Shown piece after piece: positions 44,452 through 53,939 of a stretch of 64,000 nt of DNA. Every line of letters begins with the position of its first letter. Position 1 is the stretch's first letter. A program made the position numbers and the translations under genes. Source of the stretch: Bacteroidota bacterium (GTDB taxonomy: Bacteria; Bacteroidota; Bacteroidia; Chitinophagales; Chitinophagaceae). Location of the stretch: the NCBI GenBank assembly GCA_016706595.1, contig JADJJH010000003.1, positions 496,001 through 560,000 on the forward strand, in the 5' to 3' direction. Below the pieces are notes generated by a model that saw only the letters and a list, made by a program, of their open reading frames with translations, was not told the DNA's origin and made no database searches.

Positions 44452-45702
44452 TTATTTACCAACTTCGGATTCTTGCGTTTGTCGGATAAAATTCGCTAAG
44501 GTTTTTACTTGTTTCGTATGATTTTTTACGAACGGATTGGTATCATCCCAAACATAGCCCGCTAGCACCGAGCAAATTTGTTTACGCATATCTGAATTCT
44601 GATTTTTTGAGAAGAAGATAGTATGTAAATCACCATCGTACCAACCCATTACAAAGGTTCGAAATACATTTACACCTTGCATACACGGTTGCATATACTC
44701 GGCTTCCCAGTCAACCTCTTCACCTTTTAATTTTTTTATTACAAGATGACCAGCATTTTGTGCCGATACACTTGCTAAGGTTACACCACTCGAAAACATG
44801 GGGTCGAGGAATTCGGTTACATTGCCGGTAAGTACAAATCCTTTACCATAGAACTTATCGGTAGTTGCACTCCATCCTTTAATTTCTTTGGGTTCAAAAG
44901 CCATTTCGCAATCGCCAAATCGTTCATTCAAAGCAGTATGAGAGCTTACTAAAGCGCGAAGTTTTTCTTCAGGCGTGCCGGCTAAATTATTGAAAAATTC
45001 AGGGAAGCCAACAAAGCCTAATGAGGTAATTCCATTGCTAAATGGAATACACCAAACCCAGGTGGTATGATTAAATACATACACGGTAATTCGATTAGGT
45101 TCTTGTGCTACGGCATTGCGGTTTTTGTCGATATAATGCGTAAATAAGGTTTCGCGGGTTGGTAAATTACTATCGCGCTCTAAACCAAACATTTTTGGAA
45201 TCACCCTTCCATATCCACTTCCATCAATAATAAAACGTGCATGAATTTCTTCTAGATTTCCATCTTCATTTAATACGGTAGTTATCGACGATTCATCATC
45301 ATTGATTTTAATATCTTTCACTTCGGTATTGTAAAAAACTTCGATACCCATCTTCTCACATTCATCGGCTAAAGTTTTATCAAAATTTGCACGAGGTACT
45401 TGCCAAGTCCAATCGTAAGCACCCGAGTATTTTTCATTGAAATTAAAATCGCATACTTCATTATTGTCCAAAACGAATTTAGCACCAAATTTCTCTTGAA
45501 AACCTTGTTGCTTAATGGCGTCTAAAAAGCCTGCTTCTTCTAAAGCCTCCATGCAACGTGGCAATAAACTTTCGCCAATTACAAATCTAGGGAATACCAA
45601 TTTCTCTACAATCATAACTTCATATCCTGCTTTTTTGATTATGGCAGCCGCAATGGTTCCTGAAGGGCCTGCACCAATAATCAAAACATCTGTTTTCTTC
45701 AT
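44452..45702 (-). CDS. FAD-dependent oxidoreductase, halogenase-like
   Basis: A 416-residue flavoprotein. The FAD dinucleotide-binding motif is VLIIGAGPSGTIAAAII, followed by PRFVIGESLLP, GSGYGR and GNVTEFLDPMFSSGV for FAD binding. A WVWCIP string at 215-220 fits the WxWxIP signature of flavin-dependent halogenases; K71 lies near the place expected for the catalytic Lys, but that alignment is by eye. Flexirubins are often chlorinated or hydroxylated, so a role in ring halogenation or hydroxylation is plausible. It is the first gene of the operon; a near-consensus -7 box (TAGATTTA, plus-strand 45719-45726) lies upstream. Confidence 0.8.
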   Translation of the reverse strand: MKKTDVLIIGAGPSGTIAAAIIKKAGYEVMIVEKLVFPRFVIGESLLPRCMEALEEAGFLDAIKQQGFQEKFGAKFVLDNNEVCDFNFNEKYSGAYDWTWQVPRANFDKTLADECEKMGIEVFYNTEVKDIKINDDESSITTVLNEDGNLEEIHARFIIDGSGYGRVIPKMFGLERDSNLPTRETLFTHYIDKNRNAVAQEPNRITVYVFNHTTWVWCIPFSNGITSLGFVGFPEFFNNLAGTPEEKLRALVSSHTALNERFGDCEMAFEPKEIKGWSATTDKFYGKGFVLTGNVTEFLDPMFSSGVTLASVSAQNAGHLVIKKLKGEEVDWEAEYMQPCMQGVNVFRTFVMGWYDGDLHTIFFSKNQNSDMRKQICSVLAGYVWDDTNPFVKNHTKQVKTLANFIRQTQESEVGK

Positions 45703-45767
45703 CCCGAATAATTTGTTGTAAATCTATAATAATTTACGTAAGAATGTAAATTCACTTTTTGAATTTG

Positions 45768-46508
45768 TTAGATAGAATCTGATTGATTAAGAAATTCATT
45801 GGCCTTTGCAAAATCTTCGGCAGTATCTATCGATATACCTACATGTGAAATTTCGGCTAGATGAATTGAAATACCATTTTCAAGCAAACGTAAATTCTCT
45901 AGTTTTTCAATATGTTCAAGTTGTGAAATCGGTAATAAAGTTATTTTTAATAAGGTTTCTTTGCGAAAAGCGTATACACCGATATGTTGATAGGCCGTTT
46001 GTGTTGTACCTTGTTCTCTATAATAGGGAATCGCAGCTCGTGAAAAATAGAGCGCTTTGCCTTCTTTGTCGCAAACTACTTTAACGCAATTCGGGTTATT
46101 GATTTTCTCCACATCATCAATTTGTATTTTTAAGGAGCCAACTTCTACTGCGGGGTTGTTGAATAATGAAATTACTTTTTGTAAAGCGATTGCTGAAATA
46201 AATGGTTCATCGCCTTGTACATTCACAAAAATATCGGCATCAATATCAACCGCAATTTCAGCAATTCTATCGGTACCACTTTCGTGTTGTTGTTTACTCA
46301 TTACCGCCTTTCCTCCATGTAGTTCAATTTCATCAAATAATATAGTGTCATCACAAACGGCAATCACCTCATCAAACAATCCACTAGATTTGCAAGCTTC
46401 ATAGGTTCTAAGCAGTATGCTTTTTCCGTGAAGTTGCATCATGAGTTTGCCGGGTAAACGGGTTGCTGCATAACGAGCAGGAATTAAAGCGACCACTTTA
46501 TTACGCAT
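45768..46508 (-). CDS. kdsB: 3-deoxy-manno-octulosonate cytidylyltransferase
   Basis: A 246-residue KdsB, which activates Kdo with CTP to CMP-Kdo for lipopolysaccharide core synthesis. Family motifs are VVALIPARYAATRLPGKLM, HESGTDRIAE, VNVQGDEPFI and YQHIGVYAFRKETL. I start at the ATG at 46508, which gives the canonical MRNKVVALIPARY; an upstream ATG at 46547 lies inside the PAP2 gene. It overlaps the PAP2 stop by eight bases and ends an operon with the LptF/LptG-type permease, consistent with envelope assembly. Confidence 0.95.
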   Translation of the reverse strand: MRNKVVALIPARYAATRLPGKLMMQLHGKSILLRTYEACKSSGLFDEVIAVCDDTILFDEIELHGGKAVMSKQQHESGTDRIAEIAVDIDADIFVNVQGDEPFISAIALQKVISLFNNPAVEVGSLKIQIDDVEKINNPNCVKVVCDKEGKALYFSRAAIPYYREQGTTQTAYQHIGVYAFRKETLLKITLLPISQLEHIEKLENLRLLENGISIHLAEISHVGISIDTAEDFAKANEFLNQSDSI

Positions 46509-47181
46509 GATGTTTTTGGGATTTGATGAAGGTAATGCTTGTAACATAAATGATTAAAGTTAATAAGGTACCCATAATACTACCCACATAGATATCGACA
46601 AAAAAATGTTGCCCAAGATATAATCTTGAGAAGCCGCAACCGAGTGCTAAAAAGAAAAAAAGCAGCGACCAAGGTTTATTGGAGTTTGGGAGATATACAG
46701 AAAGAAGAAAAAATAATCCAAAGGCACCCATGGTATGTCCTGAAGGGAAGCTTGTTTCGAAGGCATTTTCTAGCCAAGGCACAGTATGAATATTTGTATT
46801 GGCATAGTATTTCAATGGACGCGGCGTATTAAAAAAAGATTTAAAAAAGTGAATGGCAATCGGAATCACAATTCCAAAGCTAATCGTTGTAAAAATATAA
46901 TGTCTTGTTCTGAAAGCTGGAATGAATAATAGAGTGGTCAACAAAATAGGAATAATATCTCCTCTGCCATAGGCACTCAAAATAGTGTTTAGTTTATCGA
47001 GCAAGGGGGTGTGGGAGTGGTTTATTACAAAAAATAGTTCATCTCTTGAAAATAAAAGTAGTGAAATCCCTCCCATTATTATCCAAATGAAAAACGGAAT
47101 AAAGAAATAGCTGTTTTGTGACAAAATAGTTTCACGGAGTTCATCTTTACATTGAATTAATTTGTTTTTCGATGCATTCAT
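46501..47181 (-). CDS. PAP2-family membrane phosphatase
   Basis: A 226-residue membrane phosphatase with about six helices. The three PAP2 motifs are complete: KSFFNTPRP (114-122), PSGH (146-149) and SRLYLGQHFFVD with H192 and D196. I start at the ATG at 47181, which overlaps the permease stop as ATGA; an upstream TTG in frame is less likely. In this operon, between an LPS-transport permease and kdsB, it may dephosphorylate lipid A or undecaprenyl pyrophosphate. Confidence 0.9.
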   Translation of the reverse strand: MNASKNKLIQCKDELRETILSQNSYFFIPFFIWIIMGGISLLLFSRDELFFVINHSHTPLLDKLNTILSAYGRGDIIPILLTTLLFIPAFRTRHYIFTTISFGIVIPIAIHFFKSFFNTPRPLKYYANTNIHTVPWLENAFETSFPSGHTMGAFGLFFLLSVYLPNSNKPWSLLFFFLALGCGFSRLYLGQHFFVDIYVGSIMGTLLTLIIYVTSITFIKSQKHHA

Positions 47182-48611
47182 ATACCCTTTTGTTTTCTTG
47201 TGAATTTGGTAAGTAGAAACCAAATTTTGCCATAAAATTCCTTATTAAATAAAGGTGAATCATTATTTGCTTTATACAATAAAAAAGTTGCGATTATTGT
47301 GAGAATGATAGAGGGAGACCAAATGCCTGTCACTACTGATACTACATTTTCCTTTGCAATTTTTTCGCCAATGGTATTCATAAAATAGTAAATAATAAAA
47401 AAGATAACCGCACTGACAAAAGGCATACCTAACCCTCCTTTTCGAATGATGGAACCTAATGCAGCACCAATTAAAAATAAAAGGATACATGCAAATGGCA
47501 TACTAAATCTTTTGTGTAATTCGATTTGTGAATCGGTCATATTCATTCGTTGAAGTCGAAGATTTTGCGTATTAATTTCGAGCATATTTTTCACACTTCG
47601 AATTCCTGATTCAGCTTGTGTAAGCAAAGTAGATTGTAAGCTATCAGGAATTAGATTCCAGAAGGTTTTTGTTGGTGATTGCCAAGGAGGAAGTTTGATA
47701 GGTTGCTTTGCGGTATCTAAGCGAACGATCAACAAATTTGGACACATGGCTTCTTGGGTCGAAAGGCGTATTTTGTTGATATTCATTCGGTTGGTATCAA
47801 GTTGTTTTATGATTTGCGTTACCGACATCACTTCACGCATATTCTTAAAATAATTTTCATCAGTGGAGGGTAATTTAAAATCAGACAAATCGAATATTTT
47901 TTTCCAGTATTTAAATCCTAGTCTAATTTGTTCATGTTCATCTTTACCTATGGGGGCTTTTTCTTCATAGCGCCAACCATCTTCTAATTCGAACACTAAA
48001 AATTTCTTATCGTTGGTTACGTACATCTTGCCTTTTTTCGCAAGTGTAATATTACTATTGCCTCTACCTGCACTATGGTTGTATATCCTTACGTCATGTA
48101 TAGTTTGGTCATCATCATCTTTTCGTGAAATGTAAATGATGTGATTAGGAATGTCTTTATTGAAACGACCTGGCTTAATGGCTAATACTGGTTTTTTATT
48201 TTGAATGTCATATAATAATCTTGTGGCTTTCAGTTTCGCTTCCGGAATTAAATAATTGTTGAAAAAGAAGGAACCTACCGCAACTAAAATAATAAACACT
48301 AGCAATGGATTGGCGAATCGAATGACTGAGATACCGGCTGCTTTAATTGCCGTAAGTTCAGAGCTTTCGCCTAAATTTCCAAAGGTCATGATTGCCGCAA
48401 ATAATATACCCAGAGGTAGGGCAATGGGAACTAAAGTGGTTGAAAGTAAACCTATGAACTGACTAATGGTAAGTATGTCAAGTCCTTTGCCAATGAATTC
48501 ATCAATCCAAACCCACATAAACTGCATGATGAATATCAGCCATGTCACAAAAAAAGCCCCAATAAATGGGGGAATGAATGACTTAATAATAAACTTATGA
48601 AGTAATTTCAA
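47178..48611 (-). CDS. LptF/LptG family permease
   Basis: A 477-residue inner-membrane permease of the LptF/LptG family, part of the LPS transport ABC system. Six helices are arranged three and three (about 12-45, 55-80, 100-120 and the C-terminal trio after residue 375) around a periplasmic beta-jellyroll domain. TSSELTAIKAAGISVIRF-like sequence (ELTAIKAAGISVIR) is the coupling segment. The frame opens earlier, but a -7 box (TATTTTTG, plus-strand 48627-48634) lies over the first codons, so I start at the TTG at 48611, giving MKLLHKFIIKSF. The periplasmic domain is larger than in enterobacteria, usual for Bacteroidota. Confidence 0.88.
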   Translation of the reverse strand: MKLLHKFIIKSFIPPFIGAFFVTWLIFIMQFMWVWIDEFIGKGLDILTISQFIGLLSTTLVPIALPLGILFAAIMTFGNLGESSELTAIKAAGISVIRFANPLLVFIILVAVGSFFFNNYLIPEAKLKATRLLYDIQNKKPVLAIKPGRFNKDIPNHIIYISRKDDDDQTIHDVRIYNHSAGRGNSNITLAKKGKMYVTNDKKFLVFELEDGWRYEEKAPIGKDEHEQIRLGFKYWKKIFDLSDFKLPSTDENYFKNMREVMSVTQIIKQLDTNRMNINKIRLSTQEAMCPNLLIVRLDTAKQPIKLPPWQSPTKTFWNLIPDSLQSTLLTQAESGIRSVKNMLEINTQNLRLQRMNMTDSQIELHKRFSMPFACILLFLIGAALGSIIRKGGLGMPFVSAVIFFIIYYFMNTIGEKIAKENVVSVVTGIWSPSIILTIIATFLLYKANNDSPLFNKEFYGKIWFLLTKFTRKQKGI

Positions 48612-48701
48612 ACGTATGAGTTTGCACAAAAATAATGGATTACAATAAGATTATAATTGCTTTTTGTGAACTGAAAGATTTAGTGAAGCCCTTTATGATA
48701 C

Positions 48702-49082
48702 TTAGCTGCCAACTCGGTGCTTCAAATCATGAATTTGTGTTTCCCATAGTTGCTCCTGATCTTTGATATCTTTTTTTTCAGCGTAGTCTGTAATTGTTAA
48801 AATGGTTTCATTGGTAACCGGACTTTTTTCAATCCTAAACTCAAAATACTCGTTTTCATTCATCCAATCCCAACGAAAAACCACATACTCATTTTCTTCA
48901 GCGGCAATCATTTCAGCCATTTCATCATTCCCTTTCCAATGAAAATAAAATTTATTTTCTTTCTGAGTTACCTTCTCGGCAAACCATTCACCTAAACCGG
49001 TAGCAGTGGATAAAAAATCATACAAAATGGTAGGTGAACATTTGATGGCAAATTCGATACTATATTGGATTCTTTTCGACAT
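48702..49082 (-). CDS. SRPBCC/START-like domain protein
   Basis: A 126-residue START-like (SRPBCC, AHSA1-related) protein: RIQYSIEFAIKCSPTILYDF, LGEWFAEKVTQKENKFYFHW, EYVVFRWDW and ILTITDYAEKKD are the usual strands and helix of the helix-grip fold. Length is that of a single domain. This subfamily is conserved in Bacteroidota and of unknown ligand. It is a single gene between the permease operon and rpoD, divergent from rpoD. Confidence 0.8.
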   Translation of the reverse strand: MSKRIQYSIEFAIKCSPTILYDFLSTATGLGEWFAEKVTQKENKFYFHWKGNDEMAEMIAAEENEYVVFRWDWMNENEYFEFRIEKSPVTNETILTITDYAEKKDIKDQEQLWETQIHDLKHRVGS

Positions 49083-49207
49083 GTACGGCTTTAGTTTATT
49101 TATGTGTTGAGCTTATTACTAGCCACAATAATAACAAATGAATTGAATTATCAAAATTATTTGATGGCTTATTTTTGAGAGCTTGTTAACGGAAACGTAA
49201 AATTTAT

Positions 49208-49238
49208 TTTGCTTGTATTCACTTTAACAATAGATTTG
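49208..49238 (+). promoter_or_regulatory. Promoter upstream of rpoD
   Basis: TTTG at 49208-49211 and TAGATTTG at 49231-49238 are separated by 19 bases. The predicted leader before the sigma gene is about 90 bases long. Confidence 0.75.
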
Positions 49239-49335
49239 CTAATCGGTCAACTCCCTACTAAGCCTTTCAGTTAGCCGATTTTGTAAGAATTGAAACCCAT
49301 TCATTAACGAAAAAAGTATCACATAGCTTATGTCA

Positions 49336-50205
49336 ATGCGCCAACTCAAGATTACTAAATCTATTACGAATAGAGAAAGTCAATCACTCGAAAAGTATCT
49401 ACAGGAAATTGGAAAGGTAGATTTGATTACCCCTGAAGAAGAAGTTTCACTGGCAGTAAAGATTAAACAAGGCGATCAGGCGGCTCTCGAAAAACTTACC
49501 AAAGCTAATTTGCGTTTTGTAGTTTCAGTTGCTAAGCAGTATCAAAATCAGGGATTGTCTCTGAGTGACTTAATAAATGAAGGCAATTTGGGTTTAATCA
49601 AAGCAGCCCAACGTTTTGATGAAACCAGAGGATTTAAATTTATTTCGTATGCGGTTTGGTGGATACGTCAATCCATCTTGCAAGCTTTAGCCGAACAAAG
49701 TAGAATAGTGCGATTGCCACTGAATAAAGTCGGACTCACCAATAAAATTAATAAAGCTTATTCTATGCTTGAGCAAGAATATCAACGTGAGCCTTCAGCC
49801 GAAGAACTTTCATTGATATTGGAAATTAATGCCGAAGAAATTGAAACGACCTTAGGCGTTGCAGCTCGTCATATAAGCGTGGATGCCCCATTTGTTGATG
49901 GCGAAGAGAATACTTTATTAGATGTATTAAATAATCCGAATGCATTAAATACAGATAACGAACTTGCACATAACGAATCATTACGCGATGAAATTGAGCG
50001 TTCATTAAATACGCTTACTGAGCGACAAAAAGATGTACTGAAGTTCTTTTTCGGCGTAGGTGTTGAACATCCAATGAGCCTAGAAGATATAGGCGAAAAA
50101 TTTGGATTAACGCGCGAAAGGGTTAGGCAAATTAAAGACAAAGCCATTACTAAATTGCGAACTACAACGCGAAGTAAGTTGCTGAAGACGTATCTAGGAA
50201 ATTAA
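49336..50205 (+). CDS. rpoD: RNA polymerase primary sigma factor
   Basis: A 289-residue primary sigma-70 factor of the short Bacteroidota type, which lacks region 1.1. Region 1.2 begins SLEKYLQEIGKVDLITPEEE; region 2 contains LRFVVSVAKQYQNQGLSLSD and the -10-reading FKFISYAVWWIRQSI; region 3 follows; region 4.2 is SLEDIGEKFGLTRERVRQI. The canonical N-terminus is MRQLKITKS, so I start at 49336, the second of two close in-frame ATGs. This protein reads the TTTG/TAnnTTTG promoters noted elsewhere in the window. Confidence 0.96.
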   Translation: MRQLKITKSITNRESQSLEKYLQEIGKVDLITPEEEVSLAVKIKQGDQAALEKLTKANLRFVVSVAKQYQNQGLSLSDLINEGNLGLIKAAQRFDETRGFKFISYAVWWIRQSILQALAEQSRIVRLPLNKVGLTNKINKAYSMLEQEYQREPSAEELSLILEINAEEIETTLGVAARHISVDAPFVDGEENTLLDVLNNPNALNTDNELAHNESLRDEIERSLNTLTERQKDVLKFFFGVGVEHPMSLEDIGEKFGLTRERVRQIKDKAITKLRTTTRSKLLKTYLGN

Positions 50206-50323
50206 TATTTTCCAACATTTTCTTTTATACAAAATTTCCTATTGGATGTTATGAAAGGAAGAGTGTAATTGTGTATGAAATTCTGAATACTCATGATGCA
50301 TTAAATAGCATATATCATCATCT

Positions 50324-51706
50324 ATGTCTATTCCAAAAATATTTTTATTGATTCGTGATGCCTTGCAAGGAAAGGACCATGACTATACCCAAGGTAGTAT
50401 TAAAGTGGCTATTTTTTTATTAGCTGTGCCTATGGTGCTTGAGCTTTGTTTAGAAAGTGTATTTGCCTTAGTTGATATGTTTTTTGTTGGAAAACTTGGT
50501 AAAAATGCTATTGCAACGGTTGGACTCACCGAAAGTGTAATCACCATTATTTACTCGGTGGCTATTGGTTTATCTACTGCTGCTACAGCACTGGTTGCCA
50601 GAAAAACCGGTGAAAAGAATGAACAAGCTGCATCGCAAGGTGCCATGCAAAGTATTTTACTAGGCGTGATGATTTCGATTATTTTAGGAATCATTGGTAT
50701 GTATTTCGCAGCAGACATTTTGCGATTTATGGGTGCTAACAACGAAATTATCCGTGAAGGGGCAGGGTTTACTCGTATTATGATGGGTAGCAGTATTTTT
50801 ATTGTGCTACTTTTTTTATTGAACGGCATTTTTCGGGGTGCAGGAAATGCGGCTATTGCCATGAAAAGTTTATGGTTGGCAAGCGCTATCAATATTGTGC
50901 TCTGTCCGATTTGTATTTATACCCTTGATTTTGGTTTAGAAGGCGCTGCCATTGCAACAGCAATAGGAAGAGCAAGTGGAGTAGTTTTTCAAATTTTTCA
51001 ACTCAATAAAGGCAGTAAGCAGTTGCCAATGGTAAGTCATTATTTTAAACCACATATTCCTACCCTTAAGGTATTATTTACCTTGGCATGGCCTGCCACT
51101 TTTCAATTTGTGATTGCATCTGCAAGCTGGATTATCTTGGCAAAAATCGTGGCCGAAACCGGAGGAAGCGAAGCCTCAGCCGGTTACCAAATCGCGATGC
51201 GAAATGTGGTGTTTTTTATTTTGCCGGCTTGGGGCTTAAGTAATGCCGCGGCTACTTTGGTAGGACAAAATTTGGGGGCAAAACAAATTGGCAGGGCAGA
51301 AGCAAGTGTAAGATTAGCAGCGATTTATAATATGTTTTTTATGGGTATCGTTACTATTATTTTTATGCTTTTTTCTAATCCAATCATTCGCTTTTTTACC
51401 ACAGATGAAGCCGTGATTGCTTACGGGGTACTCGCACTAAGAATTATTGGAACAGGATATGTTTTTTACGGTTTAGGGATGGTAATTGTGCAGTCGTTGA
51501 ACGGAGCAGGTGATACCAAGTCGCCTACTATTATTCATTTTGTTGGCTTCTGGCTATTTCAAATTCCTTTGGCCTATTTGTTAGCAAATTATTTTAATTG
51601 GGGACCGCAGGGTGCATTTATTGCAATACCTGTGGCAGAAACCTTGATTGCATTAATTGCGTATCTTGTATATCGTAGCGGGAAGTGGAAACTGATTGAT
51701 TTATAA
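50324..51706 (+). CDS. MATE family efflux transporter
   Basis: A 460-residue MATE (NorM/DinF-like) transporter with twelve predicted helices in two related halves. Family features include VALPMVLELCLES-type helix 1 (LAVPMVLELCLESVFALVDM), VGLTESVITIIYSVAIGLST and RGAGNAAIAMKSLW, with GAGDTKSPTIIHFVGFWLFQ in the second half. It should export cationic drugs or metabolites in exchange for Na+ or H+. Single gene; transcription start not evident. Confidence 0.92.
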   Translation: MSIPKIFLLIRDALQGKDHDYTQGSIKVAIFLLAVPMVLELCLESVFALVDMFFVGKLGKNAIATVGLTESVITIIYSVAIGLSTAATALVARKTGEKNEQAASQGAMQSILLGVMISIILGIIGMYFAADILRFMGANNEIIREGAGFTRIMMGSSIFIVLLFLLNGIFRGAGNAAIAMKSLWLASAINIVLCPICIYTLDFGLEGAAIATAIGRASGVVFQIFQLNKGSKQLPMVSHYFKPHIPTLKVLFTLAWPATFQFVIASASWIILAKIVAETGGSEASAGYQIAMRNVVFFILPAWGLSNAAATLVGQNLGAKQIGRAEASVRLAAIYNMFFMGIVTIIFMLFSNPIIRFFTTDEAVIAYGVLALRIIGTGYVFYGLGMVIVQSLNGAGDTKSPTIIHFVGFWLFQIPLAYLLANYFNWGPQGAFIAIPVAETLIALIAYLVYRSGKWKLIDL

Positions 51707-51716
51707 CCTGGTGTAT

Positions 51717-52544
51717 TTATTTCTTCATGTTTTTACCATCTCCATTTTTGGGAATCGGCAAAAGAACATCTGCTTGGCAATTATAGAAACTGATAAAATT
51801 TTCAGAGATTACAGTATGTTGTTTCCAGTGTGCTTCTTTTTCATACAACATTAATAAACAAACATCTGTTGAAGTCATCAATTCGCCTGTTTGCGGAAAA
51901 TGTATGTGAGAAGTGCCATCCGGATTAGACCCTGCTTCAGCTTCTTCGCCATATTTTGCAATCAATTGATTAGGATGAATTTGTTTTTTATCTGTTACTT
52001 CATTGTCGTTATTAAATCGAATTTCATAGTCGTTACCAAAAATTACAATACCCGGTTTATTAGACAAGCAAAGGATAATTACTTTTTTAATGCCATTTTC
52101 AAGCATTGGAATGAAAGAAAATGAAGAATTTTCAGGTTTGGTAAAGCTAGCATCTTTAGAAGCAAGTTCCATAGCAGCTTGTTTTATGCTTGCTAACGTT
52201 TTTTCCTGACTGTTTAATTCTCTCACGGTGAAATCAGAAACAATTTTTGATTTATCGAAACTACTATCACACGTAAATATGGCAATTGCTTTTGGTTTCG
52301 AACCATCTACATAATAAACACATTTCAACATCTCTGACTCAGCGTAGATAATTGAACCGGTAGCCTTTTCTTTGCCTTTATATTTTTCTTTGAATATTTG
52401 AGTACAAACTTGATCAGTTTTAATTGATTTATATAAAGTTCTACCTTCCGACATAATTTTATTAACCTCGATCTGCAAATTATCTTGTGCAAAAAGTAAG
52501 CCTGAGGTAAAAAGACTTAATAAGATGAAAATTATTTTTTTCAT
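51717..52544 (-). CDS. Secreted protein of unknown function
   Basis: A 275-residue exported protein with signal peptide MKKIIFILLSLFTSGLLFAQ. The mature protein contains four cysteines, mixed alpha/beta content and segments such as KATGSIIYAESEMLKCVYYV and FTVRELNSQEKTLASIKQAA. I do not recognise a family or active site. The tail is short and basic (GKNMKK), without a sorting domain. It is convergent with the MATE gene, 10 bp away. Confidence 0.65.
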   Translation of the reverse strand: MKKIIFILLSLFTSGLLFAQDNLQIEVNKIMSEGRTLYKSIKTDQVCTQIFKEKYKGKEKATGSIIYAESEMLKCVYYVDGSKPKAIAIFTCDSSFDKSKIVSDFTVRELNSQEKTLASIKQAAMELASKDASFTKPENSSFSFIPMLENGIKKVIILCLSNKPGIVIFGNDYEIRFNNDNEVTDKKQIHPNQLIAKYGEEAEAGSNPDGTSHIHFPQTGELMTSTDVCLLMLYEKEAHWKQHTVISENFISFYNCQADVLLPIPKNGDGKNMKK

Positions 52545-52726
52545 AATCTTGATGTTTAATTTAATGATGGCTATAAAAGTAAATTTCTTTTTTAGAATAC
52601 TATCGTATAATGGTAAAATAATGTGTTAACATATTAGGATCGAAGATGAAATTTTAAATTCAAAAAATGAAATTCTAAGGCTTTAATTCACGTTGGTGAT
52701 GGCTGGAATTTTTTAAATCAGTTTCG

Positions 52727-52734
52727 TACATTTG
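52727..52734 (+). promoter_or_regulatory. -7 box four bases before a start codon
   Basis: TACATTTG fits TAnnTTTG exactly and ends four bases before the ATG of the AI-2E family gene. Transcription would begin at or inside the start codon, so the gene is either leaderless or translated from a later codon. No -33 TTTG at normal spacing. Confidence 0.4.
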
Positions 52735-52738
52735 AAAC

Positions 52739-53794
52739 ATGTTACATCAACTTCATCCAAATAAAATACGGCAATTACTTTTTATAAGTGTACTTATATT
52801 AATGGCTTGGGTAATTGGTCGCGAAATGTATTTTTTATTAGGTGCATTTTTGGGGGCAATTACTTTATATGTATTGTTACGAAACTATATGATAAAACTC
52901 GTTTTGCAGTTTAAATGGAAGCAATCACTCGCTGCATTTTTTTTAATTTTTGTTTCTTTATTGATGATTGTATTGCCATCGATTTGGTTGGTAAGTGTAG
53001 CCTTAGAAAAAATTAAGCCTTTAATAAATCAGCCACAGTTGATAAATCAAGCATTCGAAACCATTCATAATTACTTGCTCACCAATTTTCAGATTGATAT
53101 TTTGAATGCTGAGAATATGGCAAAAATGAATAATATGGTAATGCCGATGATTCAGCAAACGATTGGCGGCACATTATCATCGCTGGGTAATTTGTTTATC
53201 ATGTATTTTATTTTATTTTTTATGTTAACCGGTACAAGTGATGTTGAGTTATGGCTTCGAAACAATGTACCTTTTAAAAATAGTAATGTACAAATAGTGA
53301 TCAGCGAATTTAGAAGTATGGTATATAGTAACGCGGTAGGCATACCCATTGTTGCGATTGTACAAGGTATTGCAGGATTGATAGGATATTGGATTTTTGG
53401 CACAGCTGAATTTGTTTTAATGGGTATTTTAACTGCCGTTTGTTCGGTAATACCAGTAGTAGGTGCTATGTTAGTGTATGTGCCTTTGGGCTTGTATGAA
53501 ATTGCTATTGGCAATACGTTCAATGGTGTGGGAATATTGCTATGGGGCTTTATCTTAATTGGTTCAATTGATAATGTAGCACGTTTTATGATTCAAAGAC
53601 GTATTGCAAACGTGCATCCTCTCATTACCATCTTCGGGGTCATCATTGGAATTAATATGTTTGGATTTCTAGGGATTATATTTGGTCCCTTACTCATCTC
53701 GATGTTTGTGATATTGGTTAAAGTGTATATCGACGAATTTGGAAAAGCTGATGCCCAAAATACTGATGCCCAAAGTACAATTGAGCCTACTTAA
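52739..53794 (+). CDS. AI-2E family transporter
   Basis: A 351-residue membrane protein of the AI-2E (PerM/YhhQ-type, PF01594) family, with about seven or eight helices. Features include FLGAITLYVLLRNYMIKLVL at the N-terminus, a central soluble segment (about 100-155), VGIPIVAIVQGIAGLIGYWI, VPVVGAMLVYVPLGLYEIAI-like sequence and GFLGIIFGPLLISMFVILV at the end. Members range from autoinducer-2 exporters to Na+/H+ antiporters; the role of this copy is not predictable. The last 20 residues (AQNTDAQSTIEPT) are polar and variable. A -7 box lies four bases before the start. Confidence 0.85.
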   Translation: MLHQLHPNKIRQLLFISVLILMAWVIGREMYFLLGAFLGAITLYVLLRNYMIKLVLQFKWKQSLAAFFLIFVSLLMIVLPSIWLVSVALEKIKPLINQPQLINQAFETIHNYLLTNFQIDILNAENMAKMNNMVMPMIQQTIGGTLSSLGNLFIMYFILFFMLTGTSDVELWLRNNVPFKNSNVQIVISEFRSMVYSNAVGIPIVAIVQGIAGLIGYWIFGTAEFVLMGILTAVCSVIPVVGAMLVYVPLGLYEIAIGNTFNGVGILLWGFILIGSIDNVARFMIQRRIANVHPLITIFGVIIGINMFGFLGIIFGPLLISMFVILVKVYIDEFGKADAQNTDAQSTIEPT

Positions 53795-53895
53795 TAAACC
53801 TGCTTGCTTAAGCGCATGTATTTAAAACCGCAGTGGCAAAGCTTTCGAATATTTCAATTCCGATTGCTATCTGAAGCATTTACTTTTACAAATAA

Positions 53896-53939
53896 GGGGG
53901 TAAGGGGGGGGGGAGGGGGGGGGGGGGGGGGAAAAGGGG
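53896..53939 (+). repeat. Long poly-G tract
   Basis: Runs of 5, 10 and 17 guanines (53896-53900, 53904-53913, 53915-53931) with short A/T breaks, then AAAA and GGGG. In AT-rich DNA this is striking: it could be a G-quadruplex or phase-variable tract, or a sequencing and assembly artefact. It lies 100 bases after the transporter gene. Flanking AAATAAGGG occurs on both sides (53890-53898 and near 53980). Confidence 0.8.
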
